A stretch of 64,000 nucleotides of DNA from JAWOLE01 sp963815655 (GCA_963815655.1 CAWFHK010000001.1:930001-994000); one strand, 5' to 3'; positions 16,627-25,437 are shown, counted from the stretch's first letter. A program made the numbers and translations. The notes: generated by a model not told the origin, from the letters alone.

Positions 16627-17487
16627 ATGAAGATCTCCAGGGTCGGTGTTCTCGGGGCGGGCCTCATGGGATCGGGGATCGCGGAGGCGTCGGCGAAAGC
16701 CGGATACGAGACGGTCATTCGCGAAGTGTCCGACGAGCTCGTGCGAAAGGGGCTCTCCCGCATCGAGCGGTCGCTCGGCAAGGCGGTCGAGAAGGGGAAG
16801 CTCGAGGCGGGAGCGCGCGACGCGGCGCGGGCGCGCGTCCGGACGACGACGCTCCTCGAGGACCTCGCGGACTGCGACATTGTCATCGAGGCGATCGTCG
16901 AGAACCTGGAGACCAAGAAGGGGACGTTCTCCGCGCTCGACCGCATCTGCAAGCCGGAAACGATCTTCTGCTCCAACACCTCCTCGCTGACGATCACGGA
17001 GATGTCGGCCGCGACGTCGCGTCCCGACCGCTTCGCCGGGCTCCACTTCTTCAATCCTGTGCCGGTCATGAAGCTGGTCGAGGTCGTGCGGACGATCGCG
17101 ACCTCGGACGAGACGGAGAAGACCGTCTACGACTTCGCAAAATCGCTCGGCAAGGAGCCGATCCGCGCCCACGACAACTCGGGCTTCGTCGTCAACCGGC
17201 TCCTCGTGCCGTACCTGCTCGACGCGGTGCGCGCGCTGGAAGAGGGAGTGGGAACGAGGGAAGACATCGACCGGGGGATGGAGCTCGGCTGCGGGCATCC
17301 GATGGGCCCGCTGCGCCTGCTCGATTTCGTCGGCCTCGACACGACCTACGCCATCGCCGAGATCATGTTCGACGAGTACCGAGAGAAGCGGTTCGCGCCG
17401 CCGCCGCTTCTGAAGCGCATGGTCCTGGCCGGCCGCTTCGGCAGAAAGTCGGGACGCGGATTCTACGAATACGGAGAGACGAAATGA
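16627..17487 (+). CDS. hbd: 3-hydroxybutyryl-CoA dehydrogenase
   Basis: 286 residues, the standard short 3-hydroxyacyl-CoA dehydrogenase. The N-terminal Rossmann motif is GVLGAGLMGSGIA (residues 7-19); HFFNPVPVMKLVEVV holds the catalytic His near 140, and SGFVVNRLLVPYLLDA near 187 belongs to the C-terminal dimer domain. It interconverts acetoacetyl-CoA and 3-hydroxybutyryl-CoA with NAD(P)H. An AGGAG motif stands upstream of the ATG. It overlaps the hydratase gene by 4 bp, so with the thiolase it makes a C4 acyl-CoA or beta-oxidation module. Confidence 0.95.
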   Translation: MKISRVGVLGAGLMGSGIAEASAKAGYETVIREVSDELVRKGLSRIERSLGKAVEKGKLEAGARDAARARVRTTTLLEDLADCDIVIEAIVENLETKKGTFSALDRICKPETIFCSNTSSLTITEMSAATSRPDRFAGLHFFNPVPVMKLVEVVRTIATSDETEKTVYDFAKSLGKEPIRAHDNSGFVVNRLLVPYLLDAVRALEEGVGTREDIDRGMELGCGHPMGPLRLLDFVGLDTTYAIAEIMFDEYREKRFAPPPLLKRMVLAGRFGRKSGRGFYEYGETK

Positions 17488-18269
17488 CGGGGGAGCTGGT
17501 CCGGGCCGAGACGCAGGAGGGGATCCGCACGCTGACGGTGGACCGGCCCGAGAAAATGAACGCGTTGAACGCCGCGGTCCTGGAGGCGTTTGACGCCCGG
17601 CTCGCGGAGGCACACGAGGACCCGGACCTGCGATGCCTCATCATCACGGGCGCGGGGGAGAAGGCGTTCATCGCCGGGGCGGACATCGGCGAGCTTTCAC
17701 GGCTGACGCCTCTCGTCGGCCGGGAGCACGCCCGGCGCGGCCAGGCGATCCTCGGCCGGATCGAGAACCTGCCGTTCCCGTCGATCGCCGCCATCAACGG
17801 CTTCGCGTACGGGGGAGGGTTGGAGATGGCGCTGGCCTGCACGCTGCGCGTCGCTTCCGAGAACGCGAAGATGGGCCTTCCGGAGACGTCTCTTGGGATC
17901 ATCCCCGGGTACGGCGGCACGCAGCGCCTGGCGCGCCTGCTCGGTAAGGCGAAGGCCGCGGAGCTCGTCCTGACGGCCGAGAAGGGCGTGACGGCGGCCG
18001 AGGCGGGAAGGCTCGGCCTCGTCAACCGCGTCGTCCCTCCCGGCCAGGCCCTCTCCGCGGCGATGGAGCTGGCGCGGGCGATCGCGAGGAACGGCCCGAT
18101 CGCCTGCCGCTACGCGCTCGAGGCGATCCGCGGCGGCGCCGAGATGCCGCTGCCGGAGGCGCTCTCGTACGAGGCCACGCTCTTCGGGCTCTGCGCCTCG
18201 ACCGTAGACATGAAAGAAGGGATGACCGCCTTCCTGGAGAAGCGGACCGCCCGGTTCACCGGCCGCTGA
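17484..18269 (+). CDS. Enoyl-CoA hydratase / crotonase family
   Basis: 261 residues. Crotonase-fold landmarks are AFIAGADIGELS near residue 65 (oxyanion-hole segment), INGFAYGGGLEMALACTLRVAS near 105-125 and the glutamate-containing GLPETSLGIIPGYGGTQRLARL near 135. Both catalytic glutamates of hydratases appear to be present (in GGGLEMAL and in LPETSLG). Likely hydrates crotonyl-CoA or longer enoyl-CoAs as part of the thiolase and dehydrogenase run. The ATG overlaps the dehydrogenase stop. Confidence 0.93.
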   Translation: MTGELVRAETQEGIRTLTVDRPEKMNALNAAVLEAFDARLAEAHEDPDLRCLIITGAGEKAFIAGADIGELSRLTPLVGREHARRGQAILGRIENLPFPSIAAINGFAYGGGLEMALACTLRVASENAKMGLPETSLGIIPGYGGTQRLARLLGKAKAAELVLTAEKGVTAAEAGRLGLVNRVVPPGQALSAAMELARAIARNGPIACRYALEAIRGGAEMPLPEALSYEATLFGLCASTVDMKEGMTAFLEKRTARFTGR

Positions 18270-18295
18270 ATCGGCGAGTCGAGAGTCGGTGTGAG
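18268..18295. repeat. Possible period-7 array R5 (GAGTCG-like), weak
   Basis: About four degenerate heptads (GAATCGG, then CGAGTCG, AGAGTCG and GTGTGAG) start in the stop codon of the hydratase gene. The match between units is poorer than at the other loci, so this may be chance. Confidence 0.35.
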
Positions 18296-18580
18296 ATGCC
18301 GGCCGTGATTCGGTGACCGGCGGCCTTTCGCGCGGCGTCCTCGGTCTGCTCGTCCGCGCGGCCGGGGGACGCCGGCCCGGGCCGGCAGCGGGCGTCCCTG
18401 GGCCTCGTGGCGCTCCTGGCCTCCACTGCGGCCGCACCGGCAGCGATGCCGTCAGAACGGAAGCCGCGCGACGCGGCCATCGCCGTCAGCGCAGTGGCGG
18501 GACAGGGCTTCCACCAGGAGTACGGATGGGGTCAGGGCTTCTCGGAGTTCAGGACGATGTCGGTCGAGCCGCCCGCTCCG
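18270..18580 (+). other. Gene-free stretch with a possible gene remnant
   Basis: This 311-bp gap holds the weak array R5, the GC-rich run around 18300-18390, and from about 18395 a plus-strand frame reading LGLVALLASTAAAPAA followed by AIAVSAVAGQGFHQEYGWG. That looks like the signal peptide and first residues of an exported protein. The frame then runs antisense into the next gene, with no recognisable continuation. I read it as a possible 5' remnant of a lost gene; no RNA gene or clear promoter is visible. Confidence 0.35.
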
Positions 18581-19618
18581 TCAGCGCAGTCGCAGGTCGA
18601 ACGGAGCGTGCACGACGAGGCGGTAGGAGTACTCGACGCGCCCCTCGATGCGGTGAAGACGCACTTCCCCGTCGAAGGCGACTTTCTTCTCGATCTCGAA
18701 CTTCTTGACCGCGCCGAACTCCTGGTAGCGGCGGTCGGAGCGGTAGAAGGAATTGTCGAGCCCGGGGGAGCCGTAGTTGTGGTCCCCTTCGTTCGTGATG
18801 AAGTCCCGGCCCGTCCACCAGATTGCGAAGAGCTCGAAGCGATGCGCCGGGGAGACCGAGCCCCGAACGTAGGTGCCGTGGCCGCTGATCGTGGGGGTGT
18901 CCACGAAGGGGTCGGGCTTCCCCTTGCTGAAGAGCTCGAACGCCGCGAGGCTCGCCTCTCCGAGAAGGGCCGTCTCGCGGTGAAGGCGCCCTCCCACAGC
19001 CAAGACAACGTTGTTCGTCACCGGACCGACGTCGAAGAGCTGGCCGCCGTGGTGGAGGCCGTGCACCTGCCCCTCCAGCCTCGCCCCGCCGGTGACGTCT
19101 CCGGAGACGACCCCGCCGTAGTCGAAGATCTCGCGGCTCTTCGATGTGTTCAGGTGCTGCCAGTTCAGGTACAGATCGGCATGGAAGCGAGGTCGCGATT
19201 CGATCCACTGCAGGCCGTACTCGATCGGCCGCGTGAATTCGAGGGTCGTGACCTCGAGGGGCTCGAGGTATCCGTGGCGGTCCCTTGTCTCCAGCGTGCC
19301 CAGGACTCCGAGCGAGGTGCCGGTGTGGTAGCGGAAGGAGAGGATCGGCTTGACTGGATCGAGGAACTTCTCGCCGCCGTCCCGGTGATCGGCGAACGCC
19401 CCCGCGTCCACGCTCGTGCGAGGCCCGAGGTCGAGGCGCGCGAACGTCTTGAACTGCGCCCCGAGGATCGTCTCCCCGACGCGGTAGAGATGGGTGAACT
19501 CCGTGTTGTCGCCATAGAAGACGAATTCCGTCCTCCAGCGGATCTCCTGTGCCCGCGAGGGCGCGGGGGAGACGAGCGCGCCGAGGAGGACGAGCCATCG
19601 CAGGCGGCCCCGACGCAT
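18581..19618 (-). CDS. Predicted outer-membrane beta-barrel protein
   Basis: 345 residues. A signal peptide (RRGRLRWLVLLGALVSPAPSRAQ) is followed by alternating hydrophobic/polar strands rich in aromatic residues (for example TEFVFYGDNTEFTHLYRVGE and FELFAIWWTGRDF) up to a C-terminal LVVHAPFDLRLR, typical of a barrel of about 14-16 strands. I cannot name a family. The ATG at 19618 overlaps the stop of the upstream barrel gene, which fixes the start; the frame upstream of it is a shadow of that neighbour. Confidence 0.7.
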   Translation of the reverse strand: MRRGRLRWLVLLGALVSPAPSRAQEIRWRTEFVFYGDNTEFTHLYRVGETILGAQFKTFARLDLGPRTSVDAGAFADHRDGGEKFLDPVKPILSFRYHTGTSLGVLGTLETRDRHGYLEPLEVTTLEFTRPIEYGLQWIESRPRFHADLYLNWQHLNTSKSREIFDYGGVVSGDVTGGARLEGQVHGLHHGGQLFDVGPVTNNVVLAVGGRLHRETALLGEASLAAFELFSKGKPDPFVDTPTISGHGTYVRGSVSPAHRFELFAIWWTGRDFITNEGDHNYGSPGLDNSFYRSDRRYQEFGAVKKFEIEKKVAFDGEVRLHRIEGRVEYSYRLVVHAPFDLRLR

Positions 19619-20262
19619 CAGCGCCCTCCAAAGGAGAAGAAGATCCCGCCGAGGACCTCCTCGTCCGCGAACCAGCGGCCGGAGTCGTGCCAGCCGCGGT
19701 TCCCCTGCGCCCGCTTGCCCAGGTAGGTCGCGCGGCCGCGCAGGTCGAAGCGAAATCCCGCCCAGCGGACGGCATAGAACCGCGCCCCGGCGGCGAGCGA
19801 GAGAGCCGCCCGGTTCGTGTCGAGCACGGAGGGGTCGTCCACGTCCGGATCCAGGTTCGTGAGGCCGAGCCCCATCCCGACGTAGGGAACGAAGTTCCCG
19901 CGCCGCCAGCAGCGCACCCCGAGAAGCTCGATCGACGCCACGTCCAGGATGGCCAGCGTGGCCTTCGTCGGAAAGACCCCGCCGCGGGACTGGACGAGTT
20001 TCGTGGCGGTGCGCCGAACGGCGACCTCGACTCCCCAGTCGCGCGAGAGCTGCGCCGCGAGCCAGAAGCCGCGCAGGATGTCGTCGTCCGCGTCCGCCTT
20101 CTGGTCGGTGATGCGGGTGCTTCCCGCGGCGAACGCGCCCCCGAAGAAGCGCCCCCCTCCGCCGCCGATCTCGATCGAGCCGGGCTCCGCCTGCGCCAGG
20201 AGGGAGACGGGCCGGAGGAGAAGGACACACGCCGCCGCGATCAGGACGAGTCTTTCGATCAC
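19618..20262 (-). CDS. Predicted small outer-membrane protein (OmpA/OmpW-type barrel)
   Basis: 214 residues from GTG 20262, chosen because it sits just before the signal peptide (IERLVLIAAACVLLLRPVSLLAQ) and has GGAGG as ribosome binding site. The mature part has a glycine-rich first strand (GSIEIGGGGGRFFGGAFA), acidic loops, and FVPYVGMGLGLTNLD and GARFYAVRWAGFRFDLRG strands in the style of eight-stranded barrels, ending LGGIFFSFGGR. Function unknown. Translationally coupled to the next barrel gene. Confidence 0.68.
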   Translation of the reverse strand: MIERLVLIAAACVLLLRPVSLLAQAEPGSIEIGGGGGRFFGGAFAAGSTRITDQKADADDDILRGFWLAAQLSRDWGVEVAVRRTATKLVQSRGGVFPTKATLAILDVASIELLGVRCWRRGNFVPYVGMGLGLTNLDPDVDDPSVLDTNRAALSLAAGARFYAVRWAGFRFDLRGRATYLGKRAQGNRGWHDSGRWFADEEVLGGIFFSFGGR

Positions 20263-20315
20263 GCTGGCCTCCGGCGATGGGATTCTCGCGATGGGTCCGA
20301 CGACAAGAGAGCGGC

Positions 20316-20321
20316 TATGAT
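20316..20321 (+). promoter_or_regulatory. -10 box (TATGAT) upstream of the DUF3187 gene
   Basis: TATGAT stands in the divergent spacer, 33 nt before CTG 20354 and 57 nt before GTG 20378. A short GC-rich stem (CCTCTCTTCC...AAAAGAGG) follows it at 20325-20348. Confidence 0.35.
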
Positions 20322-20377
20322 ACGGCCTCTCTTCCGCGGTAAAAGAGGCCCATCTGAAGCCCATTCGCGTTCTTTCC

Positions 20378-21490
20378 GTGTTCCTGGCGGCTCTCTGTCT
20401 GTTCTGCGAGCCCCGCCGCGCGTCGTCCCAGGCTTCCGAGGATTCTGCCTGGAGTCCCGCGTTCGGGCAGAGGAGTCTCTACGTCCTGCACGTCCCCTTC
20501 TTCTTCTTCGGGCCCGCCCGGCTGCGCTCGATGGAGCGCGGAGAATCGGAATGGACGCTCTCGACTGCCTATGCGAATTCGTTTTCGCACAGCTGGCACG
20601 CCCCCAAGGTCCACGAGGAACTGGGTCCCCCTGGGACCCCCTTCCGCTCCGACGAGGCCGACGCGATCCACCAGAGCTTCCCACAGGAGACTGTCTGGTT
20701 CGTGGACGGAGAAGTGCTCCGCACTTCCCTCCAGGGGAGCATCGGCCTGGCTCCGGGTCTCGGCGTGGAGGTCGAGATCCCCTATGTCTCCCACGATGCT
20801 TTCACTCTGGACAGCTTCGTCTCGTCGTTTCACAGCACGTTCGGGTTGGGCCAGGCGGGGCGGACGGTGTTTCCCGACGGCAGTTTCGTTCTGATGTTCC
20901 AGCCGTCCGACGGGGACATGACGTTTGACGGCCGAAGGTCGCGTGCCGGGGTGGGAGATCTTTCCGCGACCTTCTCGTGGCGTCCCGGAGCGGCTCGGGG
21001 CGCGGCGCGCTACGGTCTCGACCTCGCGCTCAAGGCTCCGACCGGCTCCGCGAGGGACTACAACGGCTCGGGGAGCTGGGATGGAGGCGTCCGCCTCTTT
21101 CTGGCCCGCGCCGCCAGGCGGTGGCTCCTGGAAGCGGAGGCCGGCGTCGTCTTTCTCGGGAGATGGAAGGCGCCCCTGGGCATCTCTCCGTCACCGGTCG
21201 GCCGGGCCTTCCTTTCCGCCTCGTACCGGTTGAGCCCCGCGATGCGCATGGGAGCCTCGGTGACGTACGAGCAGAGCCCGTTTCGCAAGGCCGGCCTGGG
21301 CGAAGTCTCCCGGGCCGGGATGGAGGCCGCTCTCGGCCTCGAGCGCGACGTTTCGGCCCGCCTCGCCGCCCGGGCGACCGTTACCGAGCACCTGTCCGCG
21401 CTCGGCGACCGCGCCGACATCGGGTTCTCGGTCGGGCTGCGATACCGCGTCCCGACCCAGGCCGGCGACGGCGAGCGTCCGAGCCGTTGA
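20378..21490 (+). CDS. DUF3187-like exported beta-barrel protein
   Basis: About 370 residues with a secretion signal and barrel-like strands such as ESEWTLSTAYANSFSH near residue 58, LGVEVEIPYVSHDAF near 125, RYGLDLALKAPTGS near 215 and IGFSVGLRYRVP near the end, the pattern of DUF3187 proteins. GTG 20378 gives a signal with no positive charge. The in-frame CTG at 20354, with AGAGG upstream, would add LKPIRVLS and make a proper n-region, so the true start may be that CTG. Function unknown. Divergent from the two barrel genes. Confidence 0.68.
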   Translation: MFLAALCLFCEPRRASSQASEDSAWSPAFGQRSLYVLHVPFFFFGPARLRSMERGESEWTLSTAYANSFSHSWHAPKVHEELGPPGTPFRSDEADAIHQSFPQETVWFVDGEVLRTSLQGSIGLAPGLGVEVEIPYVSHDAFTLDSFVSSFHSTFGLGQAGRTVFPDGSFVLMFQPSDGDMTFDGRRSRAGVGDLSATFSWRPGAARGAARYGLDLALKAPTGSARDYNGSGSWDGGVRLFLARAARRWLLEAEAGVVFLGRWKAPLGISPSPVGRAFLSASYRLSPAMRMGASVTYEQSPFRKAGLGEVSRAGMEAALGLERDVSARLAARATVTEHLSALGDRADIGFSVGLRYRVPTQAGDGERPSR

Positions 21491-21531
21491 TCTCACGCGC
21501 GGCGAGGATTAGACTGATCGCCAAAGAAGAG

Positions 21532-22788
21532 GTGGCGTTGCACCCCCCGGAATCCGACCTGATCTACGACTGGAACCGAGCCGGCGGGGCGGTGTCTCCC
21601 GCCCGCGGAAGGGTCGAGCTGGACGACGAGACCCTCCGCGACGGCCTGCAGTCCCCCTCCGTCAAGAGCCCTCCGGTCGAGCGGAAGCTCGAGATCCTCC
21701 ACCTGATGGAAGCCCTGGGCATCGACTCCGCGGACATCGGCCTGCCGGGAGCGGGACCCCACGTCGCGCGAACGGTCGCGCGGCTCGCCCGCGAGATCGT
21801 GGACGCCCGGATGAAGCTGCGGCCCAACTGCGCGGCGCGCACCGTCGCGGCCGACATCCTCCCGATCATCGAGATCTCGCAGAAGGTGGGGATCGCGATC
21901 GAGGTAGCCTGCTTCATCGGCTCGTCGCCGATCCGCCAGTACGCCGAAGACTGGGATCTCGGCCGGATGCTGCGGATGACGGAAGAAGCGGTGGCCTTGG
22001 CCGTCCGCGAAGGGCTTCCGGTGATGTACGTGACCGAGGACACGATCCGCGCTCATCCGGACCACATCCGCCAGATGTACACGACGGCCATCCGGGCGGG
22101 CGCCGGCCGCGTCTGTGTCTGCGACACGGTCGGACACGCCACGCCCAACGGCGTCCAGAACCTGATCCGGTTCGTCTCGGATCTGGTCCGCGAGACCAAC
22201 CCCGACGTCAAGGTGGACTGGCACGGCCACCAGGACCGCGGCCTCGGAGTCACCAACGCCATCTGGGCGCTCGAGGCGGGCGCCCACCGGGTCCACGCCT
22301 GCGCCCTCGGGATCGGCGAACGGGTCGGCAACACGCCGATGGACCAGTTGCTCGTCAACCTGCAGCTTCTGGGTTGGATCGACCGCGACCTGACGCGCTT
22401 GAACGACTACTGCTCGGCGGTCTCCGAGGCGACCGGCATCCGCATCCCGGACAACTATCCCGTCGTCGGGCGCGACGCCTTCCGCACCGGCACGGGCGTC
22501 CACGCTGCCGCGATCATCAAGGCCCGCAAGAAGGGGGACGCCTGGCTGGCCGACCGGGTCTACTCGGGTGTTCCCGCCGGGATGATCGGGCGCACCCAGG
22601 TGATCGAGGTCGGCCCGATGTGCGGGCTCTCCAATGTGCAGTGCTGGCTGGAGAACCACGGCATCGAGCCGCGGCCCGACCTCGAGGAGGCCATCTTCCG
22701 CCGGGCGAAGGAGAGCGACCGCGTCCTCTCCGACGAGGAGATCTGGAGCGTCCTGTCGAGCCTGGCTCCCGCCGCCGCGGCGCATTGA
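21532..22788 (+). CDS. Isopropylmalate/homocitrate synthase-family enzyme (HMG-lyase-like TIM barrel)
   Basis: About 418 residues from GTG 21532; TTG codons at 21487 and 21538 are alternatives, the last with AAGAGG as RBS. DDETLRDGLQSPSV is the catalytic Arg-Asp motif of the family, DWHGHQDRGLGV holds the metal-binding His-x-His, and ALGIGERVGNTPMDQ the Gly/Asn motif. The regulatory LeuA C-terminal domain is absent, so it is not a full-length 2-isopropylmalate synthase. It condenses or cleaves an acyl-CoA/2-oxoacid pair; the substrate cannot be told from sequence. A TAGACT box stands at 21510-21515. Confidence 0.78.
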   Translation: MALHPPESDLIYDWNRAGGAVSPARGRVELDDETLRDGLQSPSVKSPPVERKLEILHLMEALGIDSADIGLPGAGPHVARTVARLAREIVDARMKLRPNCAARTVAADILPIIEISQKVGIAIEVACFIGSSPIRQYAEDWDLGRMLRMTEEAVALAVREGLPVMYVTEDTIRAHPDHIRQMYTTAIRAGAGRVCVCDTVGHATPNGVQNLIRFVSDLVRETNPDVKVDWHGHQDRGLGVTNAIWALEAGAHRVHACALGIGERVGNTPMDQLLVNLQLLGWIDRDLTRLNDYCSAVSEATGIRIPDNYPVVGRDAFRTGTGVHAAAIIKARKKGDAWLADRVYSGVPAGMIGRTQVIEVGPMCGLSNVQCWLENHGIEPRPDLEEAIFRRAKESDRVLSDEEIWSVLSSLAPAAAAH

Positions 22789-23741
22789 AAAAAGCAGGTT
22801 CCAGGTTTCAGGTTCCAGGTTCCAGGGATTTTCTTCAGAGGCAGCTGCCGACCTACCTGGATCACCTCGCGGTCGAGAGGGGATTGTCGCCGGCGAGCCT
22901 GAGCGCGTATCGGAGCGACTTGCGGGCCTTCGGGAACTGGCTCGAGAAATCGAAGATTTCCGCCGCCCGAGCTCGGCGCGAGGACCTTTCGCGATACATG
23001 AGGGAACTGAAAACCCGCGGCCTTTCGGCCCGCTCCTCGGCCCGGGCGCTGTCGGCCGTCAGGGGATTCTACGGATTCGCCGGCGCCTACCTGGGGTTCG
23101 AGCGGGACCCGACGGGCGAGATCGTCAACCCCCGGGCGGGCCTCTCCCTGCCGAAGGCCTTGAGCGAGGAGGAGGTCGAGGCGTTGCTCGAGGCGCCCGA
23201 CTGCGCGCGCCCACTGGGCCTGCGGGACCGGGCGATGCTGGAATTGATCTACGCGTCGGGGCTGCGCGTCTCGGAGGTCGTCACTCTCGCGCGCGACCGC
23301 GTGGACCTGGCGGACGGCATCCTGAGAGTCACGGGCAAAGGGGGGCGCGAGAGGCTGGTCCCTTTCGGCAAGTCGGCAGCCAGGTGGCTGGCGCTCTACC
23401 TCTCGCGGGTGCGGCCGGGCCTCGACCGGAAGGGGTCCTCGTCTCTTTTCCTGACGCCCCGCGGGAGCGCGATGACGCGGCAGCGGTTCTGGCAGCTCAT
23501 CGAGGGGTACGGGCGCGCGGCGGGCATCCGCTCGCGCCTGACACCCCACCGGCTGAGACACAGCTTCGCGACGCACCTCCTCGAGCACGGGGCGGACCTC
23601 CGGGCGCTCCAGATGATGCTCGGACACGCCGACATCGCGACGACGCAGGTGTACACGCAGGTGACCCGTTCACGCCTGCGCCGCGTCTACGACGAGTTCC
23701 ATCCCCGGGCGCGCCGCGCCCGTGGCAAAATGACGACGTGA
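22785..23741 (+). CDS. xerD: Tyrosine recombinase XerD-like
   Basis: About 318 residues. The N-terminal SAM-like core-binding domain (FLQRQLPTYLDHLAVERGLS onward) is followed by the catalytic domain with Arg in ASGLRVSEV, Lys in TGKGGRERLVPF, HxxR in TPHRLRHSFATHL, and the His and Tyr in LGHADIATTQVYTQV. This is the chromosome-dimer-resolving Xer type rather than a phage integrase. TTG 22785 overlaps the previous stop (TTGA), but the first residues (AGSRFQVPGSR) are repeat R6 read in frame. Either the array was absorbed into the gene or translation starts beyond it. Confidence 0.88.
   Translation: MKKAGSRFQVPGSRDFLQRQLPTYLDHLAVERGLSPASLSAYRSDLRAFGNWLEKSKISAARARREDLSRYMRELKTRGLSARSSARALSAVRGFYGFAGAYLGFERDPTGEIVNPRAGLSLPKALSEEEVEALLEAPDCARPLGLRDRAMLELIYASGLRVSEVVTLARDRVDLADGILRVTGKGGRERLVPFGKSAARWLALYLSRVRPGLDRKGSSSLFLTPRGSAMTRQRFWQLIEGYGRAAGIRSRLTPHRLRHSFATHLLEHGADLRALQMMLGHADIATTQVYTQVTRSRLRRVYDEFHPRARRARGKMTT
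22795..22828. repeat. Period-7 tandem array R6 (CAGGTTC family), single arm
   Basis: Nearly five CAGGTTC/CAGGTTT units in direct orientation, lying inside the predicted 5' end of the xerD frame. No complementary arm follows. The frame stays open because this orientation of the unit lacks stop codons in all three frames. Confidence 0.85.
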
Positions 23742-23788
23742 AAGGCCTCGGGAATGCCCGCCTGCGGGACACCGCTGTCCGGGCAAAT

Positions 23789-24517
23789 ATGGTACGGCCG
23801 GCATGGATCGCTCTTCTCGCGCTCGCCGGGGCCGCGGCTCCGGCCCTCGCGGAGCTCGTGATCTTGCAGGAGGGGCGCGTCGTCAAGGCCGCCACCTACC
23901 GCGTCGTGGGCGACGAGCTGGAGATCGGCCTGCCGGGAGGGGGCAGCTACCTCGTGGACCTCTCCCGCGTCGAACGCATCGTGGACGACGAGGTCGTCGT
24001 TCCCGACGTCACGGTCGAGTCGGACAAGGGCGAACCGGTCGCGTACGATCTTTCCTTTTGCGAAGACCGGAAGCCGCTGTTCCACACCCCGTACGACAAG
24101 CTCATCACCGTGGAAGCGAGGCGCTATGGCGTGGACGCGTCGCTCGTCTCCGCGCTGATCCGAGCCGAATCCAACTATCAGCCGCGCGCCGTGTCGCGAA
24201 AGGGGGCGCGCGGGCTCATGCAACTGATGCCCGCGACGGCCAACCGCCTCTCCCTCTCACACCCCTTCGACCCCGTCGCGAACGTGCGAGCCGGCGTCCG
24301 ATACTTGAAAGAGCTCCTCGATCGGTTCGATCAGCGGCCGGAGCTCGTCCTCGCGGCCTACAACGCCGGGGAGAACGCCGTCGAGACCTACGGCGGCGTG
24401 CCGCCCTACCGGGAGACCGTCGGATACGTGAAGCGGATCCTGTCCTGGTGGACTCCGGCGGTCGCCGCGACCGTGGTGGGGCCCGTCGCCTCCAGCGGCA
24501 CCCGGTCGAAGCCGTAG
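23789..24517 (+). CDS. Lytic transglycosylase, SLT domain
   Basis: 242 residues from ATG 23789, which begins a clean signal peptide (MVRPAWIALLALAGAAAPAL); a GTG at 23738 inside the xerD stop region is the alternative. After a small beta-rich N-terminal domain comes a Slt70-type catalytic domain with the acid Glu in LVSALIRAESNYQP near residue 130, GARGLMQLMPATA, and LVLAAYNAGENAV. It cleaves peptidoglycan glycan strands to 1,6-anhydro ends in the periplasm. The C-terminus ends in a short unstructured tail. Confidence 0.9.
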   Translation: MVRPAWIALLALAGAAAPALAELVILQEGRVVKAATYRVVGDELEIGLPGGGSYLVDLSRVERIVDDEVVVPDVTVESDKGEPVAYDLSFCEDRKPLFHTPYDKLITVEARRYGVDASLVSALIRAESNYQPRAVSRKGARGLMQLMPATANRLSLSHPFDPVANVRAGVRYLKELLDRFDQRPELVLAAYNAGENAVETYGGVPPYRETVGYVKRILSWWTPAVAATVVGPVASSGTRSKP

Positions 24518-24540
24518 CCGCGTCGCCGGCCGATAGGTCC

Positions 24541-24601
24541 GGTGCGCGGTGCGCGGTATTCAGTGCGCGGGAGGGCCCTCTTCCCGCACACCGCTCACCC
24601 C
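24541..24601. repeat. Period-7 inverted repeat array R7 (GGTGCGC family)
   Basis: The left arm, 24541-24571, has four heptads (GGTGCGC twice, then GGTATTC and AGTGCGC). The right arm, 24584-24601, complements it at about 14 of 16 positions. It lies between convergent genes, with a 12-nt loop. Confidence 0.75.
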
Positions 24602-24608
24602 ACAGCGG

Positions 24609-25418
24609 TCAAGGCACGAACGCCACGGCGCGCAGCGGGCCCCCGGAGCCGCCGGAGATCTTCATCGGAAGAGCGGCGATCCAGGCGCCCGTCTCCGGGA
24701 CCTGCTCGAGGTTCGTCAGGTTTTCCAGGCCCGGCACATTGGCGCCGCCGACGATCTGGTGCACGATGAAGTCCTTCGACGGGCCGTAGTCGATCGACGC
24801 CGTGTCGAGGCCGATCGCCGCCACGCGCCGCTGCCGGACGAGCAGCTCCGCCGACTCCTTTCCGTAGGACGGGAAGTGAAGGTGGGACGTCTCGCCGGGC
24901 GTGTCGTCGCCCAGGTAGGTCTTCCGGTCGGGCCAGCGGGAACTCCAGCCCGTGCGCAGGAGCACGATCGCGCCGGCGGGAATGGCGCCGTGGATCTTCT
25001 CGAAGGCGAGAACGTCCGCCGCGGTCAGGCGGTAGTCGGGATCGGAGGAGGCCTGCTTCGTGACGTCGAGAACGATCCCGGGCGCGACGAGGCTCGACAG
25101 CGGAATCCGCTCGGCCGTCCAGCCGTCCTTCGCGAAGTGCGACGGGGCATCCATGTGCGTTCCGCCGTGCTCGGGCGCGCAGAAGGAATTCATCCGGTAG
25201 TAGTAACCCCCTTCCGTCGCTCCGTCCGCGAGCTTCGTCAGCTTGAACGTCGTCGGAGAGTTGGGCCAGTAGATCGTCTTCTCGTCGAAGGAATGGGTCA
25301 GGTCGACCAACTTCGCCTTCGCGAGATCGAGCCCGGGGCGGCTCGGCCGCACGGCCATGACGGCGAGGGCGGCGATGGAAATCGCCGCGAGGACGATCGG
25401 ACGCGTCGGGTGTCTCAT
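24609..25418 (-). CDS. Cyclase-family metal hydrolase (kynurenine formamidase-like), exported
   Basis: 269 residues with a signal peptide or N-terminal anchor (PIVLAAISIAALAVMAV). The metal-binding signature HGGTHMDAPSHF near residue 93 defines the cyclase family (KynB and relatives); VDLTHSFDEKTIYWP near 38 and IGLDTASIDYG near 205 also fit. Family members hydrolyse N-formylkynurenine, isatin or similar amides; the export signal argues against a plain tryptophan-degradation enzyme. GGGAG stands before the ATG. Confidence 0.85.
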   Translation of the reverse strand: MRHPTRPIVLAAISIAALAVMAVRPSRPGLDLAKAKLVDLTHSFDEKTIYWPNSPTTFKLTKLADGATEGGYYYRMNSFCAPEHGGTHMDAPSHFAKDGWTAERIPLSSLVAPGIVLDVTKQASSDPDYRLTAADVLAFEKIHGAIPAGAIVLLRTGWSSRWPDRKTYLGDDTPGETSHLHFPSYGKESAELLVRQRRVAAIGLDTASIDYGPSKDFIVHQIVGGANVPGLENLTNLEQVPETGAWIAALPMKISGGSGGPLRAVAFVP

Positions 25419-25437
25419 GAGGCTCTCCCTTCGATAC

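Noticed and set aside
22785..23741. XerD gene as evidence of a prophage or integrative element
   Set aside because: It matches the house-keeping Xer type; no phage genes, attachment repeats or tRNA target accompany it.
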